DNA of 64,000 nt from Mesorhizobium neociceri (GTDB lineage Bacteria > Pseudomonadota > Alphaproteobacteria > Rhizobiales > Rhizobiaceae). The translations under genes and the position numbers were made by a program. Below, piece after piece: positions 14,813 through 23,449 of the stretch. The notes beneath the pieces are model-generated. The model did not search any database. It was given only the letters and a program-made list of their open reading frames with translations, and was not told the DNA's origin. The DNA lies in NCBI RefSeq assembly GCF_013520985.1, contig NZ_JACDTY010000001.1, forward strand, positions 682,001 to 746,000. The letters run 5' to 3'. Position 1 is the stretch's first letter; the number at the start of each line of letters is the position of its first letter.

Positions 14813-15511
14813 TCAGGCTGAAGCGCGCACGTTGTGCTTGCGCTTCATGAAGTCCTTGGCGGTCTCGACGGCCACAGCCGCGTCGCGGCAATAGGCATCG
14901 GCGCCGACGGCCTTGCCGAATTCCTCGTTGAGCGGCGCGCCGCCGACCAAAACGACGTAGTCGTCGCGAATGCCCTTTTCCTTCATCGTGTCGATGACGA
15001 CCTTCATGTAGGGCATGGTGGTGGTCAAAAGCGCCGACATGCCGATGATGTCGGGCTGGTGCTGCTCGATGGCGTCGAGATATTTTTCGACCGCATTGTT
15101 GATGCCGAGGTCGATGACGTCGAAGCCAGCACCCTCCATCATCATGCCGACGAGGTTCTTGCCGATGTCGTGGATGTCGCCCTTGACGGTGCCGATCACC
15201 ATCTTGCCCTGCTTGGGCGCGCCGGTGGCGGCGAGCAGCGGGCGCAGGATGAACATGCCGGCCTTCATGGCATTGGCCGACAGCAGCACTTCGGGAACGA
15301 ACAGGATGCCATCGCGAAAGTCCTCGCCGACGATGCGCATGCCTTCGACCAGAGCTTCGGTCAGCACCTTGTAGGGCACCCAGCCGCGCTCGAGCAGGAT
15401 GTTGGTGCCTTCCTCGATCTCTTCCTTCAGCCCGTCATAGAGATCGTCGTGCATCTGCTGCACCAACTCGTCGTCGGAAAGCTCGGAGAGGATGATCTCG
15501 TCGTCGGACAT
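14813..15511 (-). CDS. Corrinoid (cobalamin)-binding methyl carrier protein
   Basis: A 232-residue MtxC-type corrinoid protein: an N-terminal four-helix cap (about residues 15-95; LLERGWVPYKVLTEALVEGM) followed by a B12-binding Rossmann domain. GDIHDIGKNL supplies the D-x-H-x-x-G ligand set with His114 as lower cobalt ligand. SALLTT (about 160) and VLVGGAPLNEEF (about 190) are the other cobalamin-site motifs. It accepts the methyl group from an MttB enzyme as methyl-Co(III) and hands it to the pterin methyltransferase. It is divergent from mttB with a 261-base shared promoter region that contains several TTTGCGAC-type sites. Confidence 0.93.
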   Translation of the reverse strand: MSDDEIILSELSDDELVQQMHDDLYDGLKEEIEEGTNILLERGWVPYKVLTEALVEGMRIVGEDFRDGILFVPEVLLSANAMKAGMFILRPLLAATGAPKQGKMVIGTVKGDIHDIGKNLVGMMMEGAGFDVIDLGINNAVEKYLDAIEQHQPDIIGMSALLTTTMPYMKVVIDTMKEKGIRDDYVVLVGGAPLNEEFGKAVGADAYCRDAAVAVETAKDFMKRKHNVRASA

Positions 15512-15606
15512 TTTTCTCAGGCTCCTTGCCGCGCGGGATGAGATCGCGGCGGCTCAAATTTATCGCGTCAATACCTAACCCGGCAGGGGCGTGTATCCAT
15601 AGCTGA

Positions 15607-15670
15607 TTTGCGACTTCCCGCAAAAGGAAAGCGACCGCAAATCTATTGGAATTCTTGTCGATTTTGCGAC
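15607..15670. promoter_or_regulatory. Cluster of TTTGCGAC/CGCAAA elements between corrinoid protein and mttB genes
   Basis: TTTGCGAC occurs at 15607-15614, followed after four bases by CGCAAAA. ACCGCAAAT follows at 15634-15642, and TTTGCGAC again at 15663-15670. These match the palindrome upstream of glxA. The position in the divergent promoter fits activation of both genes by the GlxA-type regulator. Confidence 0.5.
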
Positions 15671-15772
15671 AGGCGTTGGCGCTGGCGGGCCGTTTCGAAT
15701 AGGGTGCATGGCTACGATCCGGGCGAGAAGCCGCGATGCGCGGCCGCAAACGGTTTTTAGGGAAAAACGATC

Positions 15773-17347
15773 ATGAGTGAGAACGCGTCAGTCGACCAGG
15801 AAGCGTCCAATGCGCGACGTGGGCGCGCTGCAAGCGGCGGCGCGGCAGCCAGGCGCGCGGCCCGCTCGGGTGGCGGGCCGGGCACCCAGCTCACCTACAT
15901 CAAGCGCAAGATCAACATCTATGAGGTCCTCAACGAGGAAGGCCTGGCGATTATCGAAAACAACACCGACACGGTGCTGGAAGAGATCGGCATCATCTTT
16001 CGCGACGACGCCGAAGCGCTGCAGCTGTGGAAAGAGGCCGGCGCCGACGTCAAGGGCGAGCGGGTGCACTTCCCCAAGGGTCTGTGCCGCTCGCTGCTCA
16101 AGACCGCGCCGCCCATCTACACCCAGCATGCGCGCAATGCCGAGCGTTCGGTGCAGATCGGCGGCAACGCCACGGTCTTTGCGCCGGTCTACGGCCCGCC
16201 CTTCGTGCGCGATCTCGACGGTGTCAGGCGCTACGCGACGATCGAGGATTTCCAGAATTTCGTGAAGCTCGCCTATATGGCGCCGTCGATCCACCATTCG
16301 GGCGGCACGGTGTGCGAGCCGGTCGACGTGCCGGTCAACAAGCGCCATCTCGACATGGTCTATTCGCACATAAAGTATTCCGACAAGCCGTTCATGGGCT
16401 CGGTGACTGCGCCGGAGCGGGCCGAAGACACCGTCGCCATGGCCAAGATCGTGTTCGGCGACGATTTCGTCGAAAACAACACGGTGCTGACCAGCCTGAT
16501 CAACGCCAATTCGCCGATGGTGTTTGACGAAACCATGCTCGGCGCGCTCAAAGTCTATTCGCGCCACAACCAGGCCTGCATTGTCACGCCGTTCATCCTC
16601 GCCGGCGCGATGAGCCCGGTGACCGTTGCCGGCACGCTGACGCAAGTCCTGGCCGAAGTGCTGGCCGGCGCGTCGTTCACGCAGTTGATCCGGCCAGGAG
16701 CGCCGGTGCTGTTCGGCACTTTTGCCTCGTCGATCTCGATGCAGTCGGGCGCGCCGACCTTCGGCACGCCCGAGCCGTCGCTGGTTTCCTACGGCGCCGC
16801 ACAGCTGGCGCGCCGGCTAGGGCTGCCGTTCCGCACCGGCGGCTCGCTCTGCGCCTCCAAGGTTCCGGACGCGCAGGCCGCCTATGAGAGCGCCAACACA
16901 CTGAACTCGACCATCCTGGCCGGCACCAATTTCGTGCTGCATTCGGCCGGCTGGCTCGAAGGCGGACTGGCGTCCTGCTACGAGAAGTTCATGATGGACA
17001 TCGACCAGCTCGGCATGCAGCAGAAGTTTGCCGAAGGCGTCGACCTGTCGGAAAATGGCCAGGCGATGGATGCCATCCGCCAGGTCGGCCCCGGCAGCCA
17101 CTATCTCGGCTGCGACCACACGCAGGCCAATTTCCAGACCGCCTTCTACCGCTCCAGCATCGCCGACAACAATTCCTACGAGCAGTGGCTGGCCGAAGGC
17201 GAAAAGACGGCACCGCAGCGTGCCAACGATCTGGCACGCCGCTGGCTGGAGGCTTACGAGGCGCCGTATCTCGATCCGGGCATCGACGACGGCCTGAAGG
17301 ACTACATCGCCACCAAGAAGGCGTCGATGGCTGACGCCTTCACTTGA
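15773..17347 (+). CDS. MttB superfamily corrinoid methyltransferase, no in-frame stop
   Basis: A 524-residue member of the trimethylamine methyltransferase (MttB) superfamily. The barrel begins near residue 45 (KINIYEVLNEEGLAIIENN). HSGGTVCEP, SLINANSPMV, QACIVTPFILAGAMSPVT and MQSGAPTFGTPEP follow the family pattern. The frame has no internal UAG, so it is a non-pyrrolysine member, as are MtgB (glycine betaine), MtpB (proline betaine) and MtcB (carnitine). The first ~40 residues are Ala/Arg/Gly-rich and disordered-looking. Divergent from its corrinoid protein; the Fe-S protein gene follows. Substrate is inferred as a quaternary amine, most likely a betaine, from the DMG dehydrogenase and Bmt genes nearby. 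Confidence 0.93.
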   Translation: MSENASVDQEASNARRGRAASGGAAARRAARSGGGPGTQLTYIKRKINIYEVLNEEGLAIIENNTDTVLEEIGIIFRDDAEALQLWKEAGADVKGERVHFPKGLCRSLLKTAPPIYTQHARNAERSVQIGGNATVFAPVYGPPFVRDLDGVRRYATIEDFQNFVKLAYMAPSIHHSGGTVCEPVDVPVNKRHLDMVYSHIKYSDKPFMGSVTAPERAEDTVAMAKIVFGDDFVENNTVLTSLINANSPMVFDETMLGALKVYSRHNQACIVTPFILAGAMSPVTVAGTLTQVLAEVLAGASFTQLIRPGAPVLFGTFASSISMQSGAPTFGTPEPSLVSYGAAQLARRLGLPFRTGGSLCASKVPDAQAAYESANTLNSTILAGTNFVLHSAGWLEGGLASCYEKFMMDIDQLGMQQKFAEGVDLSENGQAMDAIRQVGPGSHYLGCDHTQANFQTAFYRSSIADNNSYEQWLAEGEKTAPQRANDLARRWLEAYEAPYLDPGIDDGLKDYIATKKASMADAFT

Positions 17348-17436
17348 AAGGAGCCCGAGTCAGGCGGGGCTAAAGTCGCCAACATCATCCACAAGGAAGT
17401 CTGGCGGAGCGCTTTCTCCGACCCGGACCAGAAGGG

Positions 17437-18120
17437 ATGATTGCGCGCGGCACCGCTGACGCGATAGCGGCCGCGCTTTCCGCCAACGGCCTCATTCTGC
17501 GCGGCTGCGTCACGTTCGCCGAAGGCGAGAGGGCACCCTCTGGCCTATCAGGCGCTTCCGCCAAATCAGCCCTTTTGGTCGGGCAGGCGGGCGCGGCACC
17601 CTGGCCGCATTTCCTGCACTGGCGCGAGCGGCAGCCGCAAACCACCGCCAATCCGCTCGACAGCTGGTCGCGCGACGTGATCGGGGCGGTAGCGGAAAAA
17701 TTTCGCGCGCGCGCCGTGTCTCCATCCGACAGGCCGTATCTGCCGTTCCAGCAATGGGCGATGCGGGCGAAAGGGCTAAAACCGTCGCCGCTCGGCATTC
17801 TCATGCATCCGAAATATGGGCTTTGGCACGCCTATCGCGGCGCTTTGCTGTTCGAGGACGAGATCGCGGTCGAAGCGTCTCAGGCATCGATTCACCTTTG
17901 CGATGCATGTGTCGAAAAACCCTGCATGAAATCCTGCCCGGTCAACGCCTATTCGAAGGATGGCTTTGCCTATCAGTCCTGTCTCGCGCATATGCGGGGT
18001 GCGGATGGCTCGCCTTGCCGAACCGGCGGCTGCCTTGACCGCAACGCCTGTCCCTATGGCACGGCCTATCGCTATCCCTCAGATGTGCAGGCCTTTCACA
18101 TGGCGGCATTCGCGCGCTGA
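17437..18120 (+). CDS. Ferredoxin-like protein with two Cys clusters
   Basis: A 227-residue protein. Residues 1-150 have no motif I recognise. The C-terminus has Cys155, Cys158, Cys163 and Cys167 (CDACVEKPCMKSCP), the 4Fe-4S pattern, and a second group Cys182, Cys194, Cys199 and Cys205. The layout recalls the ferredoxin part of QueG or reductive dehalogenases, without their corrinoid domain. It follows mttB by 89 bases on the same strand. One reading is an electron donor for reductive reactivation of the corrinoid protein with the ASKHA protein; a stand-alone ferredoxin is the alternative. Confidence 0.7.
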   Translation: MIARGTADAIAAALSANGLILRGCVTFAEGERAPSGLSGASAKSALLVGQAGAAPWPHFLHWRERQPQTTANPLDSWSRDVIGAVAEKFRARAVSPSDRPYLPFQQWAMRAKGLKPSPLGILMHPKYGLWHAYRGALLFEDEIAVEASQASIHLCDACVEKPCMKSCPVNAYSKDGFAYQSCLAHMRGADGSPCRTGGCLDRNACPYGTAYRYPSDVQAFHMAAFAR

Positions 18121-18236
18121 GCCATTCGCGACTAGGCTGCCGACGATACGCATTTGTGAACGCGGCGGGTCCTTGATTGACTTGCCCAGCCGCTTGTCAC
18201 GGATATGTATCGCGCGACACTTAAGTGGAGCGGGCC

Positions 18237-18968
18237 ATGGCCAGGCAGGATATCGACATAAAGACCAGGGATGGCGTGGCCAAAGCCGGGCTGTTTCGCT
18301 CGACGGCAGCGGCCAAGGCAGGCATCATTCTCTACATGGACGCTTTCGGACCGCGTCCGGCGCTCGACATGATGGCCGAGCGGCTGGCGGGGCAGGGCTA
18401 TGCCGTGCTGGTGCCAGACCTTTTTTACCGCAATGCGCCCTATGGCCCGTTCGACGCCAAGACGGCTTTTGCCGTCGAGGAGACGAAAGTGGCGCTGATG
18501 GCACTGGTCACAGGCACGACGCAGGAGATGACCATCCGCGACAGCGGCGCGTTCCTCGATGCGCTGGCTTCGGAGGGCATCACCGGGCCGGTTGGCGTCG
18601 TGGGCTACTGCATGGGCGGGGCGCGGGCGCTGAATGCCGCCGCAACCCATCCCGATCGCATCGTGGCGGCCGCCAGCTTCCACGGCGGCAATCTGGCTGG
18701 CGACAATGCCGACAGCCCGCACCGCAAGGCAGCGTCGATCAAGGCGCGTGTCTATGTCGGCGTTGCCGGCGTCGATCGCAGCTTTCCGCCGGAGCAGTCG
18801 GCGCGGTTGGCCGAGGCGCTGCGCGTGGCCGAAGTCGACCACGCCATCGAGAACTATGCCGGCATGGCGCATGGCTGGTGCGTGTCGGACCATAGTGTCT
18901 TCAACGCGACCGGCGCCGAACGCCACTGGAAGCGATTGACGACGCTGTTTGCCGAAACGCTGGGCTAA
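18237..18968 (+). CDS. Dienelactone hydrolase family protein
   Basis: A 243-residue alpha/beta hydrolase. GVVGYCMGGARAL around residue 120 places Cys at the nucleophile position, as in dienelactone hydrolases; Asp (GVDRSF) and His (GMAHGWCVSD) complete the triad. It likely hydrolyses cyclic or activated esters in the cytosol. ATG 18237 has GGAG six bases upstream. It stands alone in a 117-base upstream and 102-base downstream gap, with no clear functional link to the neighbouring genes. Confidence 0.88.
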   Translation: MARQDIDIKTRDGVAKAGLFRSTAAAKAGIILYMDAFGPRPALDMMAERLAGQGYAVLVPDLFYRNAPYGPFDAKTAFAVEETKVALMALVTGTTQEMTIRDSGAFLDALASEGITGPVGVVGYCMGGARALNAAATHPDRIVAAASFHGGNLAGDNADSPHRKAASIKARVYVGVAGVDRSFPPEQSARLAEALRVAEVDHAIENYAGMAHGWCVSDHSVFNATGAERHWKRLTTLFAETLG

Positions 18969-19070
18969 ACACTGATCGAGACGTTGCCTGCAGTCGCATC
19001 GAACGGGTAGAGACTGCACGATTGGCGCGGCCTGCAAGACGGCGCCAGTCGAGCGGGAACGAATGGCCTG

Positions 19071-20249
19071 ATGCAATCCTATGATGTCGTGGTTATCGGC
19101 GCGGGTGCGGCCGGAATGATGTGCGCCATCGAGGCGGGCAAGCGTGGCCGCTCGGTTCTGGTGCTCGATCACGCGGCAAAGCCCGGCGAGAAGATCCGCA
19201 TCTCCGGCGGTGGCCGGTGCAATTTCACCAACATCCACACCAGCCCGAAGAATTTTCTCTCCGGCAATCCGCATTTCTGCATCTCGGCGCTCAGCCGCTA
19301 CACCCAGCGCGATTTCATCGCGCTCGTCGAACGCCATGGCATCGCCTATCACGAGAAGACACTGGGACAGCTGTTTTGCGATGGCTCGGCGCGCCAGGTC
19401 ATCGACATGCTGGTCGCCGAAATGCAGGACCGGGGCGTGGAACTGGCGCTGTCGATCGAGGTGAGGAACGTCAGCAAGACCGCGGACGGTTTTGTGCTGG
19501 CGCTCTCCACCGGCAGCGTCGGATGCCGATCGCTGGTCGTGGCCTGCGGCGGCAAGTCGATCCCCAAAATGGGCGCGTCCGGTTTCGGCTACGAGCTTGC
19601 GGCACAATTTGGCCTGGCGGTGGTGGAAACGCGGCCGGCGCTGGTGCCGCTGACCTTCGACGCAAGAACGCTCGAGCGGCTGGCGCCTTTGGCCGGCAAT
19701 GCCGTCGATGCCGAAGTCGCTTGTGGCAAGACGCGGTTTTCGGAGGCGATGCTGTTCACGCACCGCGGCTTGAGCGGGCCGTCCATCCTGCAGATATCGT
19801 CCTACTGGCGCGAAGGCGACGAGATTCGCATCGCCATGCTGCCGGGGGTGGATGTGGCGGAACTGCTTCGCGCCGCCCGGCGCGTCAACGGCAGGCAAGC
19901 GGTGCAGACCGTGCTGGCAAACCATCTGCCGAAACGCCTTGCGCAAGCGGTCGCCGAGCGCGGCGGGATCGATGGCAATCTCGCCGATTTGACGGACCTG
20001 CAGATGAAAACCGTCGAGGCCGCCGTCAACGACTGGCGCATAAAGCCGGCCGGCTCCGAAGGATACCGTACGGCCGAAGTGACGCTTGGCGGGGTCGATA
20101 CCAACGGCCTCGACCAGAAGACGATGCAGGCGAAATCCGTGCCGGGCCTGTTTTTCATCGGCGAAGTCGTCGATGTCACGGGCTGGCTCGGTGGCTACAA
20201 TTTCCAGTGGGCCTGGTCGTCCGGCTGGGTAGCCGGTCAGGTGTGCTGA
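19071..20249 (+). CDS. BaiN/YhiN (HI0933)-like flavoprotein
   Basis: A 392-residue NAD(P)/FAD-dependent oxidoreductase of the HI0933/BaiN family. The N-terminal dinucleotide fold has VVIGAGAAGMMCA; ISGGGRCNFTN at about residue 45 is diagnostic. RGLSGPSILQIS and the C-terminal FFIGEVVDVTGWLGGYNFQWAWSSG FAD loop are present. Substrate is unknown; family members reduce C=C bonds in some gut bacteria. The last codons and the stop lie inside an inverted repeat that starts at 20238, so the C-terminus has been shaped by a repeat insertion. Confidence 0.88.
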   Translation: MQSYDVVVIGAGAAGMMCAIEAGKRGRSVLVLDHAAKPGEKIRISGGGRCNFTNIHTSPKNFLSGNPHFCISALSRYTQRDFIALVERHGIAYHEKTLGQLFCDGSARQVIDMLVAEMQDRGVELALSIEVRNVSKTADGFVLALSTGSVGCRSLVVACGGKSIPKMGASGFGYELAAQFGLAVVETRPALVPLTFDARTLERLAPLAGNAVDAEVACGKTRFSEAMLFTHRGLSGPSILQISSYWREGDEIRIAMLPGVDVAELLRAARRVNGRQAVQTVLANHLPKRLAQAVAERGGIDGNLADLTDLQMKTVEAAVNDWRIKPAGSEGYRTAEVTLGGVDTNGLDQKTMQAKSVPGLFFIGEVVDVTGWLGGYNFQWAWSSGWVAGQVC

Positions 20250-20445
20250 TATTCAGGTGAGGCCGGTCTGCGAATGGCTGGCACCTGCGCTTCCGGCCTT
20301 CGCCGGCCGAAGCCATTCACTAAGGATCGTGGCAGCTAAGGCTACGGGCGGCGCAGGCCGGTGCTCACGTACTTTAGTACGCTCCGCTCCGGTTCTCGAA
20401 AGCCATCGTTTTCGACTCGGCCTTACCTGAATCTCAACACACCTG
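20238..20445. repeat. Long imperfect inverted repeat element (~208 bp)
   Basis: The 28-base arms at 20238-20265 and 20418-20445 are inverted copies matching at 25 positions. Inside lie CG-rich hairpins and a small palindrome around GTACTTTAGTAC. The structure is that of a rhizobial intergenic palindromic element. It overlaps the stop codon of the flavoprotein gene and fills most of the gap before the sigma factor gene. Confidence 0.7.
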
Positions 20446-20526
20446 TTGCGCGCTGAATTCGTTGCTCCCGAAAAAATTCTTTCCATAACCCCAAGGATTG
20501 GCCATTAGCCTTCGTCCTACAGGCAA

Positions 20527-21090
20527 ATGATGGCGATGATGCTGGATGAGAGCGAAGCCTCCGACGCCGAATTGATCGGGCGGGCGAAGGGCGGAGACAG
20601 GGGTGCCTTCGGCAAATTGCTGGAGCGGCACTATGACTTCGTCTATCGCGCCGCCTATCGCTGGTGCGGCAGGAAGGCCGATGCCGAAGACATCGCCCAG
20701 GAAGTCTGCGTCCGTCTCGGCAAGGCAATCCGCGACTATCGCGGCGGCGGTGCGTTCACGACATGGCTATACTCCGTGACGATGAACGCGGCGCGCGACA
20801 TGATGCGCAAGACGACGCGCGAAAACGTCAAGACCGAGGCCTATGGCGCCTACAGCATGATTTCGGGAGAGGCCTCGGCCGAGCCCGAAGATCCGACTGC
20901 GGCGCTCTGGGCAGCGGTGCGGCAATTGCCGGACAAGCAGCGCGATGCGGTGCTTCTGGTCTATGGCGAAGGCTTGAGCCATGCTGCCGCCGCCGAGGCG
21001 ATGGCAATCTCGGAGACGACGGTTTCCTGGCACATCCATGAAGCGAAGAAACGGCTGAAGACGTTGATGCGTTCAGCCGGGGAAGTGTGA
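20527..21090 (+). CDS. ECF-family RNA polymerase sigma factor
   Basis: A 187-residue sigma-70 family factor. Region 2 (LLERHYDFVYRAAYRWCGRKADAEDIAQEVC) and region 4 (LPDKQRDAVLLVYGEGLSHAAAAEAMAISETTVSWHIHEAKKRL) are separated by a short linker. It ends three bases before the VWA gene start, and the two form an operon. ECF factors are usually held by an anti-sigma factor encoded next door; here the next protein has a cytosolic N-terminus and one membrane segment, which fits. ATG 20527 is one of several closely spaced Met codons, so the exact start is uncertain. Confidence 0.9.
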   Translation: MMAMMLDESEASDAELIGRAKGGDRGAFGKLLERHYDFVYRAAYRWCGRKADAEDIAQEVCVRLGKAIRDYRGGGAFTTWLYSVTMNAARDMMRKTTRENVKTEAYGAYSMISGEASAEPEDPTAALWAAVRQLPDKQRDAVLLVYGEGLSHAAAAEAMAISETTVSWHIHEAKKRLKTLMRSAGEV

Positions 21091-21092
21091 CC

Positions 21093-23216
21093 ATGGTCGA
21101 CGACAACGAACTCAACAGGCTGCGCGATGCAGCAGTACCGGCGCCGGGCGAAAGCGCGAAGGCACGCGCCTTCGAAGCCGCCATGCGCGCCTTTGATCAG
21201 GAAAATATTTCGGCCGCCACCCAAGGATCGGTTGGCGGGCTTCGTCTCACAGAGCGAGCACAAAAGCTCTGGAGCGAGATCATGCAAAAGAAACTCATTG
21301 CCACGCCAGCCATTGCCGGGCTCGTCGCCCTGCCGATCGCCGGATACGCCACCTTCCATATGCTGAGGGAACAGCCGTCGCCGTTCGGCGGCGACGAGAA
21401 GATCACCGAAACGCTGGCCGACAAGCCTGCAACCAATGGGCCGCTGAAAGAAAAGCAGGCGCCCGAAGGCGACCTGAAGAAGGCCGACGCCGACGCAGAA
21501 GTGCGGAGCCGCGACGTCACCGATGCGCTTGTTACGCCGACGGCGCCCCCGAAGACCGAGGCTCCGGCGGAGTACGGCACTTTGCAGACTTACCAGCAGG
21601 CGCCCGAGCCTGCGCCAAGCACCGAGGCCGCACCATCGGGTGGCAGAGTTGTCATGCAAATGGCACCACCTGCGCCAGCGGCAGACGCCGCACGGGCAAG
21701 CCGTGTCCAAGGGGCCGCCGAGTCCAAGCTGATGGCGCCGCAGCAGCCCTCTACGCTGCCGGCCGACCTGATAGCGCCGCAGGAGCCAAACCGCGACCGG
21801 GTCGAGGATTTCAAGACCAATCCGGTGCATGCAGCACTCCAGGATCCGGTCTCGACCTTCTCGATCGACGTCGACACTGCTTCCTATTCCTTCGTGCGCG
21901 GCTCGCTGAAGCAGGGCTACCTGCCGCAGGCCGATACGGTGCGCGTCGAGGAGATGGTCAATTACTTCCCCTATGATTGGAAGGGGCCGGAATCCGCGTC
22001 GACGCCGTTCAACTCGACCGTCAGCGTCATGCCGACGCCGTGGAACGGGCACACCAAGCTGATGCACGTCGCCATCAAGGGTTTTGACATCAAGCCGGTC
22101 GAGCAGCCCAAGGCCAATCTGGTGTTCCTGATCGACGTGTCGGGTTCGATGGACGAGCCGGACAAGCTGCCGCTGCTCAAGTCGGCTTTCCGGCTGCTGG
22201 TCAGCAAGCTCAAGGCGGACGACACCGTCTCGATCGTCACCTATGCCGGTGATGCCGGCACGGTGCTGATGCCGACCAAGGTCACCGAGAAGGACAAGAT
22301 CCTCAACGCCATCGACAATCTGCAGCCTGGCGGCTCGACGGCCGGCGAGGCGGGCATCAAGGAAGCCTACAAGCTTGCCCAGCAGTCCTTCGTCAAGGAC
22401 GGCATCAACCGTGTGATGCTGGCCACGGACGGCGATTTCAATGTCGGCCAGACTGACGACGAGGATCTGAAGCGGCTGATCGAGCAAGAGCGCAAGACAG
22501 GCGTGTTCCTGTCGGTGTTTGGCTTCGGCCGCGGCAATCTGAACGACCAGATGATGCAAACCATCGCCCAGAACGGCAACGGCACCGCCGCCTACATCGA
22601 CACGCTGGCCGAGGCCGAGAAGGTTTTGGTAGAGGATGCCTCCTCGACGCTGTTCACCATCGCCAAGGACGTGAAGATCCAGGTCGAGTTCAATCCGGAC
22701 AAGGTCTCGGAATACCGGCTGATCGGCTACGAGACGCGGGCGCTCAACCGCGAGGATTTCAACAATGATCGCGTCGATGCCGGCGATATCGGCTCGGGCC
22801 ATTCGGTGACAGCCATCTATGAGATCACGCCGAAGGGCAGTGGCGGCGAGCAGATGGACCCGCTGCGCTATGGCCAGGCAACGGTCAACAATGGCGGCGT
22901 CGCCAATGCCGACGAATATGCCTTCGTGAAGATCCGCTACAAGCTGCCCAACGAGGACGTCTCGAAGCTGATCACGACGCCGGTGACGTCGGCCAACGAG
23001 GTCAAGTCCTTCGACGAGGCCGGCACCGACCAGCGTTTCTCCGTCGCTGTCGCCGCCTTCGGCCAAAAGCTGCGCGACGAGGATGCAACCGCGAAGTTCG
23101 GTTACGACAAGATCATGGAGATTGCCACCGCCGCCCGAGGAGCCGACCCGTTTGGGTACAGGTCCGAGTTCCTTTCGCTTGTGCGCCTTGCCTCGGCGCT
23201 GGGCGGTAACCGGTAG
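21093..23216 (+). CDS. Membrane-anchored VWA (YfbK-like) protein
   Basis: A 707-residue protein. The first ~65 residues are cytosolic, followed by one transmembrane helix (about 67-90), a Pro/Ala-rich periplasmic linker to ~250, a von Willebrand N-terminal domain (PVSTFSIDVDTASYSFVR), and a VWA domain from about 343 (FLIDVSGSMDEPDK, the MIDAS motif DxSxS). A DUF3520-type C-terminal domain ends in FGYRSEFLSLVRLA. It is translationally close to the ECF sigma gene, so the cytosolic N-terminus could act as its anti-sigma domain with the VWA part sensing the periplasm; that is inference. A strong terminator follows. Confidence 0.88.
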   Translation: MVDDNELNRLRDAAVPAPGESAKARAFEAAMRAFDQENISAATQGSVGGLRLTERAQKLWSEIMQKKLIATPAIAGLVALPIAGYATFHMLREQPSPFGGDEKITETLADKPATNGPLKEKQAPEGDLKKADADAEVRSRDVTDALVTPTAPPKTEAPAEYGTLQTYQQAPEPAPSTEAAPSGGRVVMQMAPPAPAADAARASRVQGAAESKLMAPQQPSTLPADLIAPQEPNRDRVEDFKTNPVHAALQDPVSTFSIDVDTASYSFVRGSLKQGYLPQADTVRVEEMVNYFPYDWKGPESASTPFNSTVSVMPTPWNGHTKLMHVAIKGFDIKPVEQPKANLVFLIDVSGSMDEPDKLPLLKSAFRLLVSKLKADDTVSIVTYAGDAGTVLMPTKVTEKDKILNAIDNLQPGGSTAGEAGIKEAYKLAQQSFVKDGINRVMLATDGDFNVGQTDDEDLKRLIEQERKTGVFLSVFGFGRGNLNDQMMQTIAQNGNGTAAYIDTLAEAEKVLVEDASSTLFTIAKDVKIQVEFNPDKVSEYRLIGYETRALNREDFNNDRVDAGDIGSGHSVTAIYEITPKGSGGEQMDPLRYGQATVNNGGVANADEYAFVKIRYKLPNEDVSKLITTPVTSANEVKSFDEAGTDQRFSVAVAAFGQKLRDEDATAKFGYDKIMEIATAARGADPFGYRSEFLSLVRLASALGGNR

Positions 23217-23288
23217 TGGCAATAACGCCGGTTCCTTTCAGACGGGGGTCGTTCTGATACGGGGGAACTGGCCACGGGCGGGTGAGGC

Positions 23289-23322
23289 AGGCCGGCGAGG
23301 GAAACCTTGCCGGCCTTTTTTT
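23289..23322 (+). terminator. Rho-independent terminator of the sigma-VWA operon
   Basis: Arms AGGCCGGC and GCCGGCCT are followed by a run of seven T. It lies 73 bases beyond the VWA stop. The rest of the gap to 23450 holds nothing recognisable. Confidence 0.9.
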
Positions 23323-23449
23323 CGGATCTATTGACCCGAAGCGCACAATGATCTCTTGCGATCATTAAATTGCGTGGCTTTTCCGGAACTTCATTGCAAT
23401 GCCCCGCTGTTATCTCATGGCTTGGGATTGGGCTTGAGGGGGCCGTGAA

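Noticed and set aside
15773..17347. Pyrrolysine-containing MttB
   Set aside because: The frame has no in-frame UAG and no pyl genes are present; both MttB copies are the non-pyrrolysine type.
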